Part shown: one piece after another, positions 35,012-46,903 of the stretch
How positions within the stretch are numbered: the first letter of the stretch is position 1
Layout of the letters: each line of letters starts with the position of its first letter
Assembly: GCF_000283155.1 (NCBI RefSeq)
Contig: NW_004454216.1
Location: 6,393,493-6,457,492, forward strand
Length of the DNA: 64,000 nucleotides
Source of the DNA: Ceratotherium simum simum
Lineage: Eukaryota; Chordata; Mammalia; Perissodactyla; Rhinocerotidae
Reading direction: 5' to 3'
The notes under the pieces: model-generated
Databases searched by the model: none
What the model saw: only the letters and a program-made list of their open reading frames with translations
Told to the model about the DNA's origin: nothing
Position numbers and translations under genes: made by a program

Positions 35012-35240
35012 TACCTCATGTGTGCGTAGTGCCTTACAGTTTACAAAGTATCTTTATAAATTACCAATTTATTTTATTTTCGCAACAACCCTTGAGGTTT
35101 CAGAACCGGCACTATTATTTCCATTTTAAAGGCGAGGGAACTGAAGTTCTGAGGAGTTAAATGACTTAGCCAAGGTCACACAGTAAATGTCGGAGCCAGG
35201 TTTTCCTCACGGGTTGTCTAGTTCTTTTCGTATACCTCAT
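35012..35240 (-). mobile_element. MIR SINE, reverse
   Basis: 'agtgccttacagtttacaaa', 'gcaacaacccttgaggtttc', 'cactattatttccattttaa', 'agccaaggtcacacagtaaa', 'tgtcggagccaggttttcct'. A clear reverse MIR of the 'tttacaaagt' type. Confidence 0.82.
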
Positions 35241-35586
35241 TATCATCCAGAAACAGCACGTGAGGGAATTATATAGCTTTAGAAGCAGCAGACATCTTGG
35301 TTCTAACTTTCTTCCAAATATTTTTCACTGATTTGGTTTCATATCCACATTTTCTCTATTTTGGCACTGAAACGGAAGGAGAAATGCATGGCAAGAAGAG
35401 CATATTTTGATAAGTGATATGGATATGAAAATCATGATGGGTCTATGGATGGAAAGCATTTTAATTTATTTTCTTGACTTTTGGGTTAAAGAAAACATTT
35501 CAATGTGAAGGTGCAAAATACGCTGCACTGAACTCATCTTGGAGGTAACCAAAGGGCTGTGGGACTAACAGCTTTTGATACTACTC

Positions 35587-35614
35587 AGTGCTTATTATTG
35601 TTATTATTATTATT
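35587..35614. repeat. (TTA)n microsatellite
   Basis: 'ttattattgttattattatt' directly ahead of the 25-bp tandem array. Confidence 0.85.
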
Positions 35615-35621
35615 TCTTTTT

Positions 35622-35696
35622 AATTATGCAAAGTGCTAATCAGTTTGATTATGCACAGTGCTAATCAGGTTAATTATGCAAAGTGCTAATCAGTTC
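35622..35696 (+). repeat. 25-bp tandem array, three copies
   Basis: Copies at 35622-35646, 35647-35671 and 35672-35696, all exactly 25 bp. The shared core is 'attatgcaaagtgctaatca' ('attatgcacagtgctaatca' in copy 2). Copies 1 and 3 differ only at the last base; copy 2 differs from copy 1 at a few positions. 'atgcaaag' is one base off the POU octamer 'atgcaaat', and copies 1 and 3 start with a homeodomain-like 'taatta' overlap. Whether it binds anything is inference. Confidence 0.9.
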
Positions 35697-36745
35697 TTCT
35701 TGAAGCACGCAAGGAGAGCAGAGGTGCTGGCGGTGAATGGTGTAGCTAGATGGGGGTAGTCACGGCAGTCATTCCTTATTAAGATAGGAGTAGACAAGAT
35801 GGCAAGGGGGATTTATCAATAAAAATAAGAAGGAAGGGAACAAGAACTGTGAGCACACAAAAGATTGCGGTTTTGGCAGGACAGTGCTTATGCATAGAAA
35901 GCTTTTTTTCCCCCCCCATTGCATAGTTTGGTTGGATAGTCTCTGCTACATTTTGAAGGCACTCATTTGAAGCCAAAAAGACTGCAGAGGGAAAGAAACA
36001 GAGTATTGTATAGCTAGACAAGTTGTCAAAACAACTTATTGTAGTTGGCAAGCACCAATTCCTGGGAGGACAGTAGAGGAAGTAGAATCTAATAGACCTG
36101 TACATGAAAGAGGACATCAATAAAGAGAATTGAAAAATTAAGGGAGTGCCATTCTGATAAAATAAACAGGGCCATCTCACCACTGTATTGTTATTGGGAT
36201 GGCCGTCTGTGCAGTGTATTTCCTGAGGTGGACTGAGGGCTTCTTGGTGCTGGCAGTGCTCTCTATTGAGAGCGCTGATGACGAATATGACAATAAGGGT
36301 TTTATGTAATAGCTCCTAGTTGGATCAGCTTTGTTGCTGCTGAAATCAAAGTGAATTTTAATATTAACTTGCAGGTCTGTGCTTATTAAGCTGAGTGACT
36401 TCCTGTGAAGATGAGTTTATAGCAATATGTTCATATGTTTTTATAGAACAATGACGGTGGAGCTCCCCTAGGAAAGCCCTTTTCATTCGGTCCTCCTTTC
36501 TATTCTGTGGTCTGATAAGCTATCAATGAAATACTGCGATACCTACTTGTTTGAATGTATTCAAAGAACAGAAAGCATTTCAGGATTACTAAGTGAATAT
36601 TCACTTTTTTAAAAAAGTGTTTTCAGTCCCTGTGACTTTTCCTTTCGTCTGGAATTTGAGCAGGAGATTTATAAGTCATTTATAAAAAGGAGGGTCTGCC
36701 TTCCCCTTTATAACCTGACAGTGTTTATGTACCTTCCTTTTTTAG
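35697..36745. other. No recognised repeat; a 134-codon minus-strand open frame of unknown meaning
   Basis: A minus-strand frame spans 36183-35779. It is rich in F, L, S and C, as random pyrimidine-rich DNA would be. No family, signal-peptide pattern or splice context stands out, so I do not call it a gene. Confidence 0.35.
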
Positions 36746-36818
36746 GCCTATGTCTAAACACAACTCATCTTCACAAATGCCTGTAGTGAGCTTCATTTCT
36801 GGAAATGTCCAAATAATG
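36746..36818 (+). other. Candidate internal exon (73 nt), unproven
   Basis: The acceptor 'taccttccttttttag|g' is strong and has a branch-like 'aacctgac' about 30 bases upstream. The donor 'atg|gtaaga' is near consensus. After one leading base, 24 codons are open, starting PMSKHNSSSQMPVV and ending GNVQIM. The other two frames contain stops. I do not recognise the peptide. It cannot be joined directly to the open frame of the candidate at 13062-13107, because the phases do not agree. This is the best-formed exon-like segment in the window, but 24 open codons are not statistically remarkable. Confidence 0.3.
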
Positions 36819-37520
36819 GTAAGAATGCTACAGAGGCAAAGTCATTGGTGATGTCTTCAGAATAGGGTATATTAATGAGGTATTCGTCCAGGCAGCATTG
36901 GTACTTGGAATAAAGACAGGCTTTCAGTTTTCATTTTTATTTTAACCAGGACAAATTTCTTTTTAAAATATGAAAAGAATGACATAAATCTTTGGTTTCC
37001 AAGGAGAGTCTGGAAAGGAATAGATTGTTAGAGGACAGCGCCCACAAATTGAGAAAGCCTGTTGGGGGCCCTTTGAGAATTTGGCTGGAAAATTCCGTTA
37101 TAAGCAGTCCTTCTGCTCAGCTTCATGGGAACATGGTTTTAGAAATGAAACATTTCTTCTGCGTTCCCTACCCCCTGAAACTAAGATAAGGATGAAATGT
37201 TCATATTACCACTTTATCAAAATCTTTTCAGTTATTTCTTGATAAGTTTAAAAAATTTTCTTAATGATTCATCAAAGGACACCTTGCAAATTCCATTCAT
37301 TCATGGTATACTAAACTCTTGATTCCTCATGAAAGCATTTGAAACCAAAGACTTTGCTATGTAAAGCATTTAAAATGCCACTGGAAAGTGTCAAGGAGAA
37401 AATGATGTGATCCAAATGGCAAATAAAAATTAATTTAGTAACATCTAACTAATATGGCCAATCTCCTGGCTAACTACACACTTGCACCGACATTGCACTT
37501 GCTCCCGTACACAGGGCCGC
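36819..37520. other. No recognised feature
   Basis: Anonymous sequence after the exon-like segment. Confidence 0.4.
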
Positions 37521-37524
37521 TTAT

Positions 37525-37690
37525 CCCTTCATGTAACAAAGATTATTTGAGCACGTCCTTTCGTAAAGTGTGTACTGTGTACAAGTAACAACTATTTACT
37601 GTCCTAGATAATAGAGATACAATTAGCCAAAAAGGGTCAAGATGCCTAGCATTATGGAGCTCACCTACACAGGAGGAGACGATATTTTTC
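37525..37690 (+). repeat. 'Family A'-like fragment, diverged
   Basis: 'gattatttgagcacgtcctt', 'tactgtcctagataatagag', 'gcattatggagctcacctac' resemble the family start ('ctgtgctaggcgctgggg…catggagcttac'). Confidence 0.45.
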
Positions 37691-38029
37691 TCATGATCTT
37701 CAGCCTTAGAAACAAAGATTTTGTACTTTATTTCTCCTCAGAACCTCTCTCCTTAGTAATCTATATGATTCAAATAGAATGCCTTAGTACCTTCAATATT
37801 TGCTACGTTAAGAGGTTGGACTAGATGGTTTCCAAGGTATTTCATCTCAAATATGCTATGCTAGTCTATTAGCTGATTATAATATAAAATGAATTTATTC
37901 TTTATTACCATGTGAAGAACTTTAGGATCATACAAAATCTTTCTTAGATTTTGGTCTTTGAGGAAATGTAATTTCTGGCTAATTCTGTGGATACAACCTC
38001 CTTAGATTTAGGCCAAAATTGAATGGGTA
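37691..38029. other. No recognised feature
   Basis: Anonymous sequence of about 340 bases. No supported gene or repeat. Confidence 0.4.
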
Positions 38030-38238
38030 AAAGGTAGGCTTTGGAATCAGTTCTGAGTTTGAATCCTGTCTCTTCCAGTTACTAGCCAAGCAAGTCATAA
38101 CTGTTTTGAGCCCATTTCCTCATTGTTCCCATCTCACAGGGTGGTTATGAGTATTAGTTGAAACAAACTATATAAATCACAGAACTCAATGCCCGTGGCA
38201 TACTGGAGCATAGCTTTGCTCCGTAGTCAGTCCCTTTA
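38030..38238 (+). mobile_element. MIR SINE
   Basis: 'ggtaggctttggaatcagtt', 'gagtttgaatcctgtctctt', 'ccagttactagccaagcaag', 'gggtggttatgagtattag', 'cacagaactcaatgcccgtg' run in MIR order. Confidence 0.8.
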
Positions 38239-38334
38239 TCATTTCTGGCAAGTATAGCCTTTCTGTCTCTTGCTACCAAAAATATTTTGAACTCATTCAA
38301 CTTCCTTTCCCCAAGCTCCTTTTTCCTGCATTAA

Positions 38335-38668
38335 GCCTGTACTTTAATTAACTCAGTATTTTTTTTCCCATTATATCCTCATAGTTTATTTCTCCTTGTT
38401 CTCCTTTTTATGTACTTTGACTGCTTCCCTGCTTACTCTAAGTACATTTTGGGGTACTTATATTCATCATATGCAACATAGCGTTAATTACAACCACAAT
38501 AAAAATGTATACAACTATAATTCAAGCTAATTACGTAGAAATATGCTGTCTGCATCAGAGCTGGACTTTGTTGTTTAAGTTTTTGACCTCCTGACTATAC
38601 TGGAAACTTCTTGAAGGCAAGAGTAGTGTCTTTAATCCCTGTATTCCCAGTATTTAGCATGTGCTCTA
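38335..38668 (+). mobile_element. L2 LINE 3' end, diverged
   Basis: 'cttcttgaaggcaagagtag', 'tgtctttaatccctgtattc', 'ccagtatttagcatgtgctc' match the L2 end. The upstream part is weaker. Confidence 0.6.
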
Positions 38669-38679
38669 TCTGTAAGAAT

Positions 38680-38960
38680 CCCACAGTCTAGCAAGGGACA
38701 AGAAATTTTAAAGCAGTAGCATATATGATCTACTAGTGGGACAAGTGTTGTGGAAGGAGAGATGTTGAAAGCTTCATGGAGCAGATATTGGGAAGGCTTC
38801 CTGGAGCAAATAATGTTTAAGTTTGACCTTTAAAAAAAGCACTTAAATTTTTTTTCACTTGTGGAAAAAGGGACAAGAAATGAATTCTAGGCAGAGATAA
38901 GTGCTCACGTGTACAGAAAGTTGATTGGTAGCTGGAAGGCAGGGGATCAGGTGACACAAA
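38680..38960 (+). repeat. 'Family A' fragment
   Basis: 'acagtctagcaagggacaag', 'gacaagtgttgtggaaggag', 'gggaaggcttcctggagcaa', 'ataatgtttaagtttgacct', then 'gaattctaggcagagataag' and 'agctggaaggcaggggatca'. The order is typical. Confidence 0.55.
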
Positions 38961-39179
38961 GGAAGACTAGACAGGTAGATTGGGAGCATATTATAAAGGA
39001 CCTACGAGCTGTTGAAAGCCTTGTGTGAATAATCCTAGCTTTCCAAAATAAGTGTATCTTTGTGGTAAAGATGACATTGCATTGCAAGAATATGGACATT
39101 GGCCATTTTTGTGAAGAAAGAAATAGCAAGATTTAGCAACCAATGAATACAGGAAAAAGGACAATGAGGGGTCATGTCA

Positions 39180-39278
39180 GAAAGAAAGTCCAAATCTGAG
39201 TCCAATCTTTACTCCACACTTGCCTCATGACCTTAAACAATTCACATCACCTTCCTGAACCATATATCCTTGAATATC
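39180..39278 (+). mobile_element. MIR fragment
   Basis: 'gagtccaatctttactccac', 'acttgcctcatgaccttaaa', 'caattcacatcaccttcct' match the MIR centre. Confidence 0.5.
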
Positions 39279-42200
39279 ACTCACTACCTCTTATTTAAAC
39301 TTATATGAGTTTAAGTCACTTTTATTGATTATAATTAAAGAGGGCTCTTACTTTGGATGCTTTGGATTTCAGAGCTTTAAGATGATTGGTCTTGTTTAAC
39401 GAGAAAGATAAATTTTGTACTAGTAGCATATTTAGCGTAAGCCAGTGGTAAGATATTTCAGAAGAAAAGGAAAATGAATAAGAACAATATTGTTCTGACC
39501 AGAAGGTGAAAAAGACCTCTAAAAATAAAAGTAAAGTTATGGCTCAAACTATCTAAGAAGGCAGAGATACTGAAAGATGGATTTAGCATATTTTTGCATT
39601 TGGGGGTTGGACATAGACCCATCCACCTGAAGACAAAAAGAGACCATGGAGTACCTTAATTTCTCTACCTTGTATGTTGAAGTTACTTCTATGATTAATA
39701 ACTAACCAAAATATGAGATGGGAGGGGAGATGTGCAGAGGAGTTAATAAGAGGGCATTGGCCAATGGTTTCCAAGGCTTTGAGGTCTGCATATTTTCATT
39801 TGAGTGTTCATGGCACCCTGCCCCACTTTTTCTACCACAGAAGAACTCTGTTCATGCCAGCTAGGTGTCAGAGCTTTGGTAATGTAGAATCAGGGGAATG
39901 GGAAACAACTGGAAAATGGACCATGGTCGGGGAAAGGGATGATGACTCATCATAAAGTGCCAGAATTTTACTGGAGTAAGATGAAAAAAATAGAGATGTA
40001 AAGAAAAATGAACAGAGAGCGGGGGAAATGCTTGTTTGGGATAGATAGGATGGAGAGAGGTTTGGGCTGGGAGGTGAAAGTAAGAGTAGAGAGATTCTGA
40101 GGCACAGTTGCTGTCCGTATTTGATGTGGCCAAGAGAGAGGAAAGGGATTCTTCTCTTCCTCGTTTTGCTATTTTCTTGAGAAACTGAACAAAGATTGAA
40201 ATTGTTTTTTAGTATGTTTTTATGCTTGGCTGCTATTTCTTTGGATCAAAACTAGGTATAACCTGGGCCACAGCTTTGTTGCCACGTTCCCACCTCATCA
40301 CCAACACAACACAGTGAAGAAGTGAGGCTCAGAATTGTTCTAGTGTTTCATAAATAGTCTGCAGAGTTCTTCTGTGATTTATGCTCTGTTTTTCAGTTGT
40401 TCTTGATGTTAAGTTTAACCTCATAAAAATATAGGAGCGGAGGGATGATGGCCAACCAGTGTGTGATTCATACTAGACAGCGGTCCCCTCAAGATGGCCT
40501 CATTTCTAGTGCATTTCACCTACATGCTGATCTTAATTCATGTGTTTTTACTTAGGGGTCAGATCTGCAAAGCAATTTCATATTAACCACAAGAAATTCA
40601 TGCTTAGGTTCAGAGGAAAGAACTCTACATTTCAGGCATTATTATGTTTTGGAATAATCTTTGGAGGATTAGATAGCCAATTAATCAAGATTCCTATAAG
40701 AAATGTTAGCAAGTAAACATTATCCAATAAAACACTGTTAGTCATCATTGTTATTTAGGAATTAAATACAGTTCAACCAGGGTAACTGTTGAGTCATGAA
40801 ATTGTTCTCTGTGAGATTGACCACTGACATGTGTGGATATGCTTCAATTGTGGAGTCTGGGGGCTTGCTGCCACCCCAGGGCTGGGATTTCAAGGTCTGT
40901 GAAGGCTTCCTGACAGAAATAACACACGTTTTATGAGGTAGATTTTATATATTATCTAATGTCCATTTTGGAAGCTTTCTTTTGTTTTTACTTTTGGCAT
41001 TAGAAAAGGAGTACAGTTTCATAAATCTACATTTATTTTATTGTTTTTAAAAAAAGGAATTCCCACTGGATTATGTAACATTAAGCGTATGGCTACACAA
41101 AGATTAGAAAAGCTGTGGCCATCAGGAATAAATATTGGTAATAACACTGATGGAATTTCACACATGTAGTTTATTATGAGAAAAGTAGAAAGACTTGCAT
41201 AGAACTTAGATAAGGAAATAAGCTTGTTTTTTAATAAAAATATAAATGGATGCATTTGTTATTAAAATGGTAGCCTTTGAAATTGGCTTCCTGCTTTCGC
41301 ATAAGAGGAAACACCTTAAGTCAGCTGATTTTTTTTCTCTGATAAGAGTGAAAAATAATCAAATAAATCTATACACATTTTATTATGAAAAAAATACTTG
41401 GATGAATTCTCTTGGTATAATCTAATGCAAGATGATAATTTTGTTTATTGAAAAGTGTTTTGAATGTCCGCTTCCATTGATCACGTGCAGCTGATTTAAA
41501 CAAAGATCCTGTGTATGGTAGAGGGCTTATATTTGCATTCCTTTGCATGTTTAGGCATTCTTTAGCAGGACTCATTTTTCTGTTTATTGACGGTACTCCT
41601 CAGACCTTTGTACCATTATAATGTGTGTATCAGCCTCGGCAACATTTGAGTGTGCAGTGAGGTTAGGTTCTTCAGTCAATGTAGTCAGAACAATATAAAA
41701 ATGCATGGTATTGGTTATGATGCTTTCGGTGAAACAGGTTGCTCCATGAGCTTCCCATTGCACAAGACAGAATGCTGTGCTCAGGAGACGTGAAGGCAGC
41801 TGAAGACTCAGGAAAGCTGCAGTGGCCTTGTTTGGAGAGTGCCTGGCTTTTCATCTGCCTGGGAGGGGAGCAGGCCTTATTGCCAGTTGTCAAATGCTCT
41901 GATGCTGAGAAGTGTGTCAGCTGCGGTTACTCTCGGGATTTTGGCAACGATAAGCACTTTTCCTTGAGAAAAATCAGCATAGATGCCACACATTGGAATT
42001 GGACGAATTGCTTTTATTTTCTATTTTCTTTAAAAATCAAATTTGCTTTTCCTTCCTTTCCCAGCTGTTGCAGCTTCCTTGGTTTTTAGCTTAAATGATG
42101 GGAGAAACACATGTTGACTGAGACCCAGAGGGAAACTCACTTATTTCCTTCCTATGTGAACTCCTTGAAGTCACAATACTGGCCAACCCCAACTGAATAA

Positions 42201-42872
42201 TGAAATTCAGAATGAGATTTTTCAGCGAGGGGTGTTCATGGGTGAGGAGCACAGCGGGTGGGGGTAATTGAATCAGTGTTTCAAGGATATCAATGTAAAT
42301 CACATGCTTTAGGAAACTTCAATGTGCCATCTCCAGAAGGTTTTTAGCTAAAAACCTTGGGGACCTAACCTGTTTTGTAGAGAAGTCTTTTTATTCCTTA
42401 TAGTTGATAGCTGGGAACAAGATGCAAATGGAGGAGTTGGATTGGTTGGATTAGCGCACTGTAAGTCAGGCATTAAACAAACCTGACCTTTTCTGTTAAT
42501 TCTTTCACTTTCCCTGTGACTTCTTATCTCTCAAAGGGGAAGGTCACCTCTGTATTCCCATTGAGCTGCCATCATGGTAAAGAACCAAAATTCCCTTCCA
42601 GGTCAGTATAGGGGAGGATGTGGGTAGCTTTTATTCTTAATGTCCAGATCAAACTAGTTTCTCTACCATCTCTTAGTTTACATAGAGAAGCTGATCATCT
42701 GACCTAACTGCAGATTGTCTTAGAAAATTTGTCCCCTCCTTTCTTAAGACCCCAGTGCCCACGGACTATTCATCTTCCTCTGGACCTATTTTTGCTCTCA
42801 TTATTGAAGGAGGCTTTGCCATCCTGTAATTCTTTTTCTGTTGGGTTTTCTTGGGAAAGCAATTTAAGAAAC
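39279..42872. other. 3.6 kb with no recognised gene or repeat
   Basis: Many short frames overlap on both strands between 39583 and 42303. The longest, 41739-42089 (+), has cysteines but no recognisable domain and no clear splice context. The section at 41700-42110 has better mixed composition and may be unique conserved sequence. Confidence 0.4.
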
Positions 42873-42921
42873 AATTATTGACTATTTCTGTATGTCAGAC
42901 AATAGACACACGTTACATGCT
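42873..42921 (-). mobile_element. MIR SINE, reverse, first piece of an element split in three
   Basis: 'ttattgactatttctgtatg' and 'tcagacaatagacacacgtt' are the reverse MIR 3' end. The element resumes at 43490 and again at 43796. Confidence 0.65.
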
Positions 42922-43489
42922 GTATTCATCAGGGTTCTCCAGAGAAACAGAACCAATAGGATGTGTGTGTGTGTGTATGTATACATATATGTATGTATAA
43001 AGACATTTATTATAAGGAATTTGCTCACACGATTATAAAGGCTGACAAGTCCTAAGATCTGCAGTTGGCAACCTGGAGACTCAGGAGAACTGATGTTGTA
43101 GTTCTGTTCCAAGTCTGAAGGTCTGAGAACCAGGAAAGCTGATGGTGTGTTCCAGTCCAAAGGCCAGTAGGCTCAAGACTCAGGAAGAGTCAGTGTTTCA
43201 GTTCAAGTCCAAAGGCAGGAAAAGACTGATGTCCAGCTCAAAGGCAGTCAGTCAGGAGGAATTCCTTATTGCTTCCAGGAGGGTCTGCCTTTTTGTTCTA
43301 TTCAGGCTTCAACTGATTGGATGAGGCCCACTCACGTTAGGGAGAGCAATCTGCTTTACTCAGTCTACCAATTCAAATGTTAATCTTATCTAGAAATGCC
43401 CTCGCAGATACACTTAAAATAATGTCTGACCAAATATCTGGGTACCCTGTGGCCCAGTCAAGTTGATACATAAAAGTAACCATCATGCA
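42922..43489 (+). mobile_element. Old ~570-bp dispersed repeat, 'family C', inserted in the MIR
   Basis: 'tattcatcagggttctccag' and 'agaaacagaaccaatagg', a TG/TATG microsatellite at 42961-42998, 'catttattataaggaatttg', 'ctcacacgattataaaggct', 'ctgcagttggcaacctggag', 'caactgattggatgaggccc', 'caatctgctttactcagtct', 'tggcccagtcaagttgatac'. I know this as a common mammalian dispersed repeat but cannot give the database name. Short direct repeats 'catgct' (42916-42921 and 43488-43493) bracket it. Confidence 0.75.
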
Positions 43490-43565
43490 TGCTTTACCTT
43501 ATTTAATCTTGACCAAAACACAGCCAAAAACCCTATGAGGTAAATACTATTGGTTATTATCACCA
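43490..43565 (-). mobile_element. MIR SINE, reverse, second piece
   Basis: 'ctttaccttatttaatcttg', 'accctatgaggtaaatacta' and 'ttggttattatcacc' continue the element from 42921 in the right register. Confidence 0.75.
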
Positions 43566-43795
43566 AATTTATTGATTAAATGTATGGTTTCTGGAGTGAG
43601 ATTGCCCTTCTTCAAATTCTATCTCCACCACTTACTGTATAACAATAGGCAAATTACTTAACCTCGGTTTCCTGATCTCTAAATTGAGGGTGATAGTACT
43701 ACATACCTTGCTGAGTTATTCTAAGAATTAAATGAAATAATATATGTAAAACACTTAGTTTTGATGAGTGGTACATAGCTTAATATTCACTGAAG
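43566..43795 (+). mobile_element. MIR SINE, sense, inserted inside the reverse MIR
   Basis: 'tatggtttctggagtgagat', 'tctccaccacttactgtata', 'caaattacttaacctcggtt', 'gctgagttattctaagaatt', 'tgtaaaacacttagttttga', 'gtacatagcttaatattcac': a nearly complete sense MIR. Confidence 0.82.
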
Positions 43796-43938
43796 ACTAG
43801 CTATACTTTTTATATGCACAAAGAAATAAAGGTTCATAGAGGTTAAGTTCCTTGCCCAAGGTCGCACAGCTAGTAAGTGGTGAAAATAAGATTTGCTTTT
43901 ATGCTGTCTGACTCCAAAATCATGCATTTAACCATTCC
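43796..43938 (-). mobile_element. MIR SINE, reverse, third piece
   Basis: 'aaagaaataaaggttcatag', 'aggttaagttccttgcccaa', 'ggtcgcacagctagtaagtg', 'atgctgtctgactccaaaat', 'catgcatttaacc' complete the reverse MIR begun at 42873. Confidence 0.85.
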
Positions 43939-43964
43939 TCTCTATTAATCTCTATTTTACAGGG

Positions 43965-44152
43965 AAGCAGCATGATGTCATGGTTAAGGCTCTGGTATTA
44001 GACTCTGTGGGTTCAAATTCTGCTTCTTTCACTTACCAAAAGAATTTAGGCAAGTTATTTAAGTTCTCTGTACCTTGGTTTCCTCTTCTCTAAAATAAGA
44101 ATAAAATAGTTCCATTCCCAGAGTAACATAATTGAATGATTTCTTGTATACT
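43965..44152 (+). mobile_element. MIR SINE
   Basis: 'gcagcatgatgtcatggtta', 'aggctctggtattagactct', 'gtgggttcaaattctgcttc', 'tttaggcaagttatttaagt', 'ggtttcctcttctctaaaat': a well-ordered 5' two thirds. Confidence 0.82.
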
Positions 44153-46903
44153 GCCTTCACCTAAGAATTTTAAGTGATAAAATTTCAGGCACAGGAAGGC
44201 TGTAGAGGAGAGAGTTCTTCAGTTGTCCTCAAACTGTACCAGTTGGTACTGGGATGGGTAAGATTTCTGAAATCTAGAGAAGCATTGAAAGCACACTAAC
44301 ATATTCTTAATATCACAGATAGCCTTGTTTTGAACGAGTTTCTTAGGAAACATTTTTTGAGAGAGAGAATGAAAATGATGGTTTTCATTCAGAATAATTG
44401 TATGTATCCTCAAAATGAAATTGAAACCAATGGATAGGAAGTAGAAGGAAGCCAAGGAGGAGTCTATTACAGGATGGAAACCCTAGGGCCTTTTTTTTGT
44501 GACTCTCTTGCCCATTTAGTGGAAGCCATGTAAGATCCACTACCTGGGACCAAATATTTCCTGCTCCAGTATATGAGACAGGAAGAGTCAGAATTTTGGA
44601 ATGTTGTATCTGACTTCTCATCTGTCAACCAAAAGCAGCTGAAAAGGCGAGAGCCCTGGAGAACTGTTTTCCTACATATGTATTTGTTTTTAGACAAATA
44701 TGTTTGTTTGAAGGTCTAAACACCATGGAAATGGGCACCATGGAAATGCATAGTTGGGGGTGGGTGGAAGCCCTAGAAGTGTTGACTCAATCCTTGATCC
44801 TTCTGTGTGATGGATTAAATGCCACATGCTCCAGTTTGCTGTGTGTGAGGTCTTTCAGCACAATTTTTATTAAGCGGCAATCCTGTATGAAGGACATAAG
44901 AAACTTATGATTTTTTTTCAAGAGATTAATGGGAGGTAGGCTGTCATCTGGCCATTGCTTATGGAAAGAGAACTCCAGAGAAAATCATATTGTGTATTAC
45001 TCTCCCCCACCCAAAATGTTTACAAACACAGAAAATCAGGTTAAAATTAATATTAAGAGCAGCCTTGAAGAGGAAACATAAAATCTATGTGCAGGCTGAA
45101 GGGAGTGTGGAAATGAAGGGGAAAAATGTAGGGTTACCCTCTTGCCTAAAGTGGTAGGAGAAATCGTAAGCTGAATGTGTATCGTCCTCAACACTTTTGT
45201 ATGCTCCTTAGTTCCTTTTTAAATTTAACTCCTGAAGCCATAGCTAGAAATCTGTCTTCCTTACCAAGTTTCTCCTTGAGTTACCTACCCCTCATCTGCC
45301 TCCTGCAATTTGGAATCTTCTCAAAATAGGTAAAAGTTGTGGATATTATTATGTGAAAACTATTGTAACATCAGATAGAAATGTCCTCTCTGCTATATGA
45401 TAGAAGTTACTTTATTATACTCTTTTTATTTTCATAGAATTACAAGGATTCCTTTTTTTGGCAATTGATATGAACAACATTACTCAAAGCAAAAAAATAC
45501 TTGAGAAATAGGAAACCAAGAGGGAAAATGTCTTTGAGTCTGAAAACCCTTTTTCCTCAGCTACATAAATAAGAAATGATAAGGAGTACAATACAATAAG
45601 AGATGAGAAATATTGAAGTTCAAGTAGACTGTTTTATTTAACTCCATTTAATTTTATTGGATTGCATTTGATAGAGACAGTGTCAATGGATATGTGCAAG
45701 AAGATTGGTCGTGGAATGCCTGGGGCTGTTGTGTCATCGACGTGAACTTGTATAAACAGAAAAGGGGTATTGAGTAATTCTGAATATAATAGTGATTTTA
45801 GATATCAAATTTCAGTTTTACAAATGTACAGACCCAGCAGGTTGGAGCAGATCTGTCACCTGTTTCTAATTCTTCATTTCAATATAGTGAAAATCAAATA
45901 CATCAGTATTGTATTTTTTTCTCTTCTTCCTTTGCCAACAAGTGTTTAGAATGTCTTCCCAGCATTGCTGAACTCCTAGCTAAAAGATATATTTCAGCTT
46001 AATTTTTAGAGAAAGAATAAACCTTAAGTGGGCTGCTAGCAATGGTTAAACATCAAACTTAGGTTGCCTTGGTATCCTTGGTTTTCTTATAGAGCTAAGC
46101 TTCCATAGCATACCTAAAGAATCAATTTACAAGCAGAAATATTTGCAAAAGCTTGATTTCATGTCCTAAAAGTGAAGACAAAAAACCAAGATTATTTTTG
46201 AAAAACTGAACATCTTAAGTGGATTATCAGAGTGAAATAATTTCAATTATGCATACTCCTCAACAAGCCTTACTTTGGCCAGCTATGCTTTGAAAGAATT
46301 TCTGTAGTAGATAGAAGTAGCACATGTTATAGTCCCACAGGGTGACCACAGATGAGATTGCCAGCCTTTGTAGTAATAACTTTTCTAATTAGCACATGTG
46401 TGATAGGGAGTTTGTAAGACCTTATTGTCTTCTAATATTTTGTGCACTTCTTTATTCTTTTCATTGAAATGGCATCGTTCTTGAACTTATCCATTAATAA
46501 CTGCATTTAGATTCCAATTTGGGGCAGCCCAAGTGAAGATCTAGAGTGTATTTGTGTAGATGAAGTTGAGAATTAACAATGTGGGTATCTAAAATAGATA
46601 ACTCAGGCCTCTCAGAACTCCTCCTGATGCCTGAATTAACTTTTCATACATTGATCAGGTTGTCTAGGCAATTGTCAGATAGCTACTTCACTTTATGGAT
46701 ATATGTTTTAATTAATCAGTCCACCTACATTTTGCTATAGTTTACTCACAGACACCAGGAAAAAGACTTAGCAAATTAAGATGGTAAAATGGTAAAACAC
46801 ACAAACAAGAATCACTAGTTTATAGAAAATTCTTGCCTCTTATTGCATTATATACAAAGACACCCTTCTCTCAGACACATGAACAATCATTTAAGCTCTG
46901 CAA
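44153..46903. other. 2.7 kb without recognised repeats or genes
   Basis: Mostly unique-looking. A 15-bp near-perfect tandem pair with 'caccatggaaatg' lies at 44719-44748. A short + strand frame from 44704 crosses it, but nothing else supports coding. Confidence 0.4.

Noticed and set aside
35779..36183. 134-codon open frame on -
   Set aside because: No domain, no repeated motif and no splice or promoter context; composition fits chance in pyrimidine-rich DNA.
41739..42089. 116-codon open frame on + with several cysteines
   Set aside because: No recognisable pattern, overlaps an opposite-strand frame, and ends in T-rich low-information codons.
44719..44748. Two 'caccatgg' start contexts in a row
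   Set aside because: They come from a 15-bp tandem duplication; the frame that follows is short and unrecognised.
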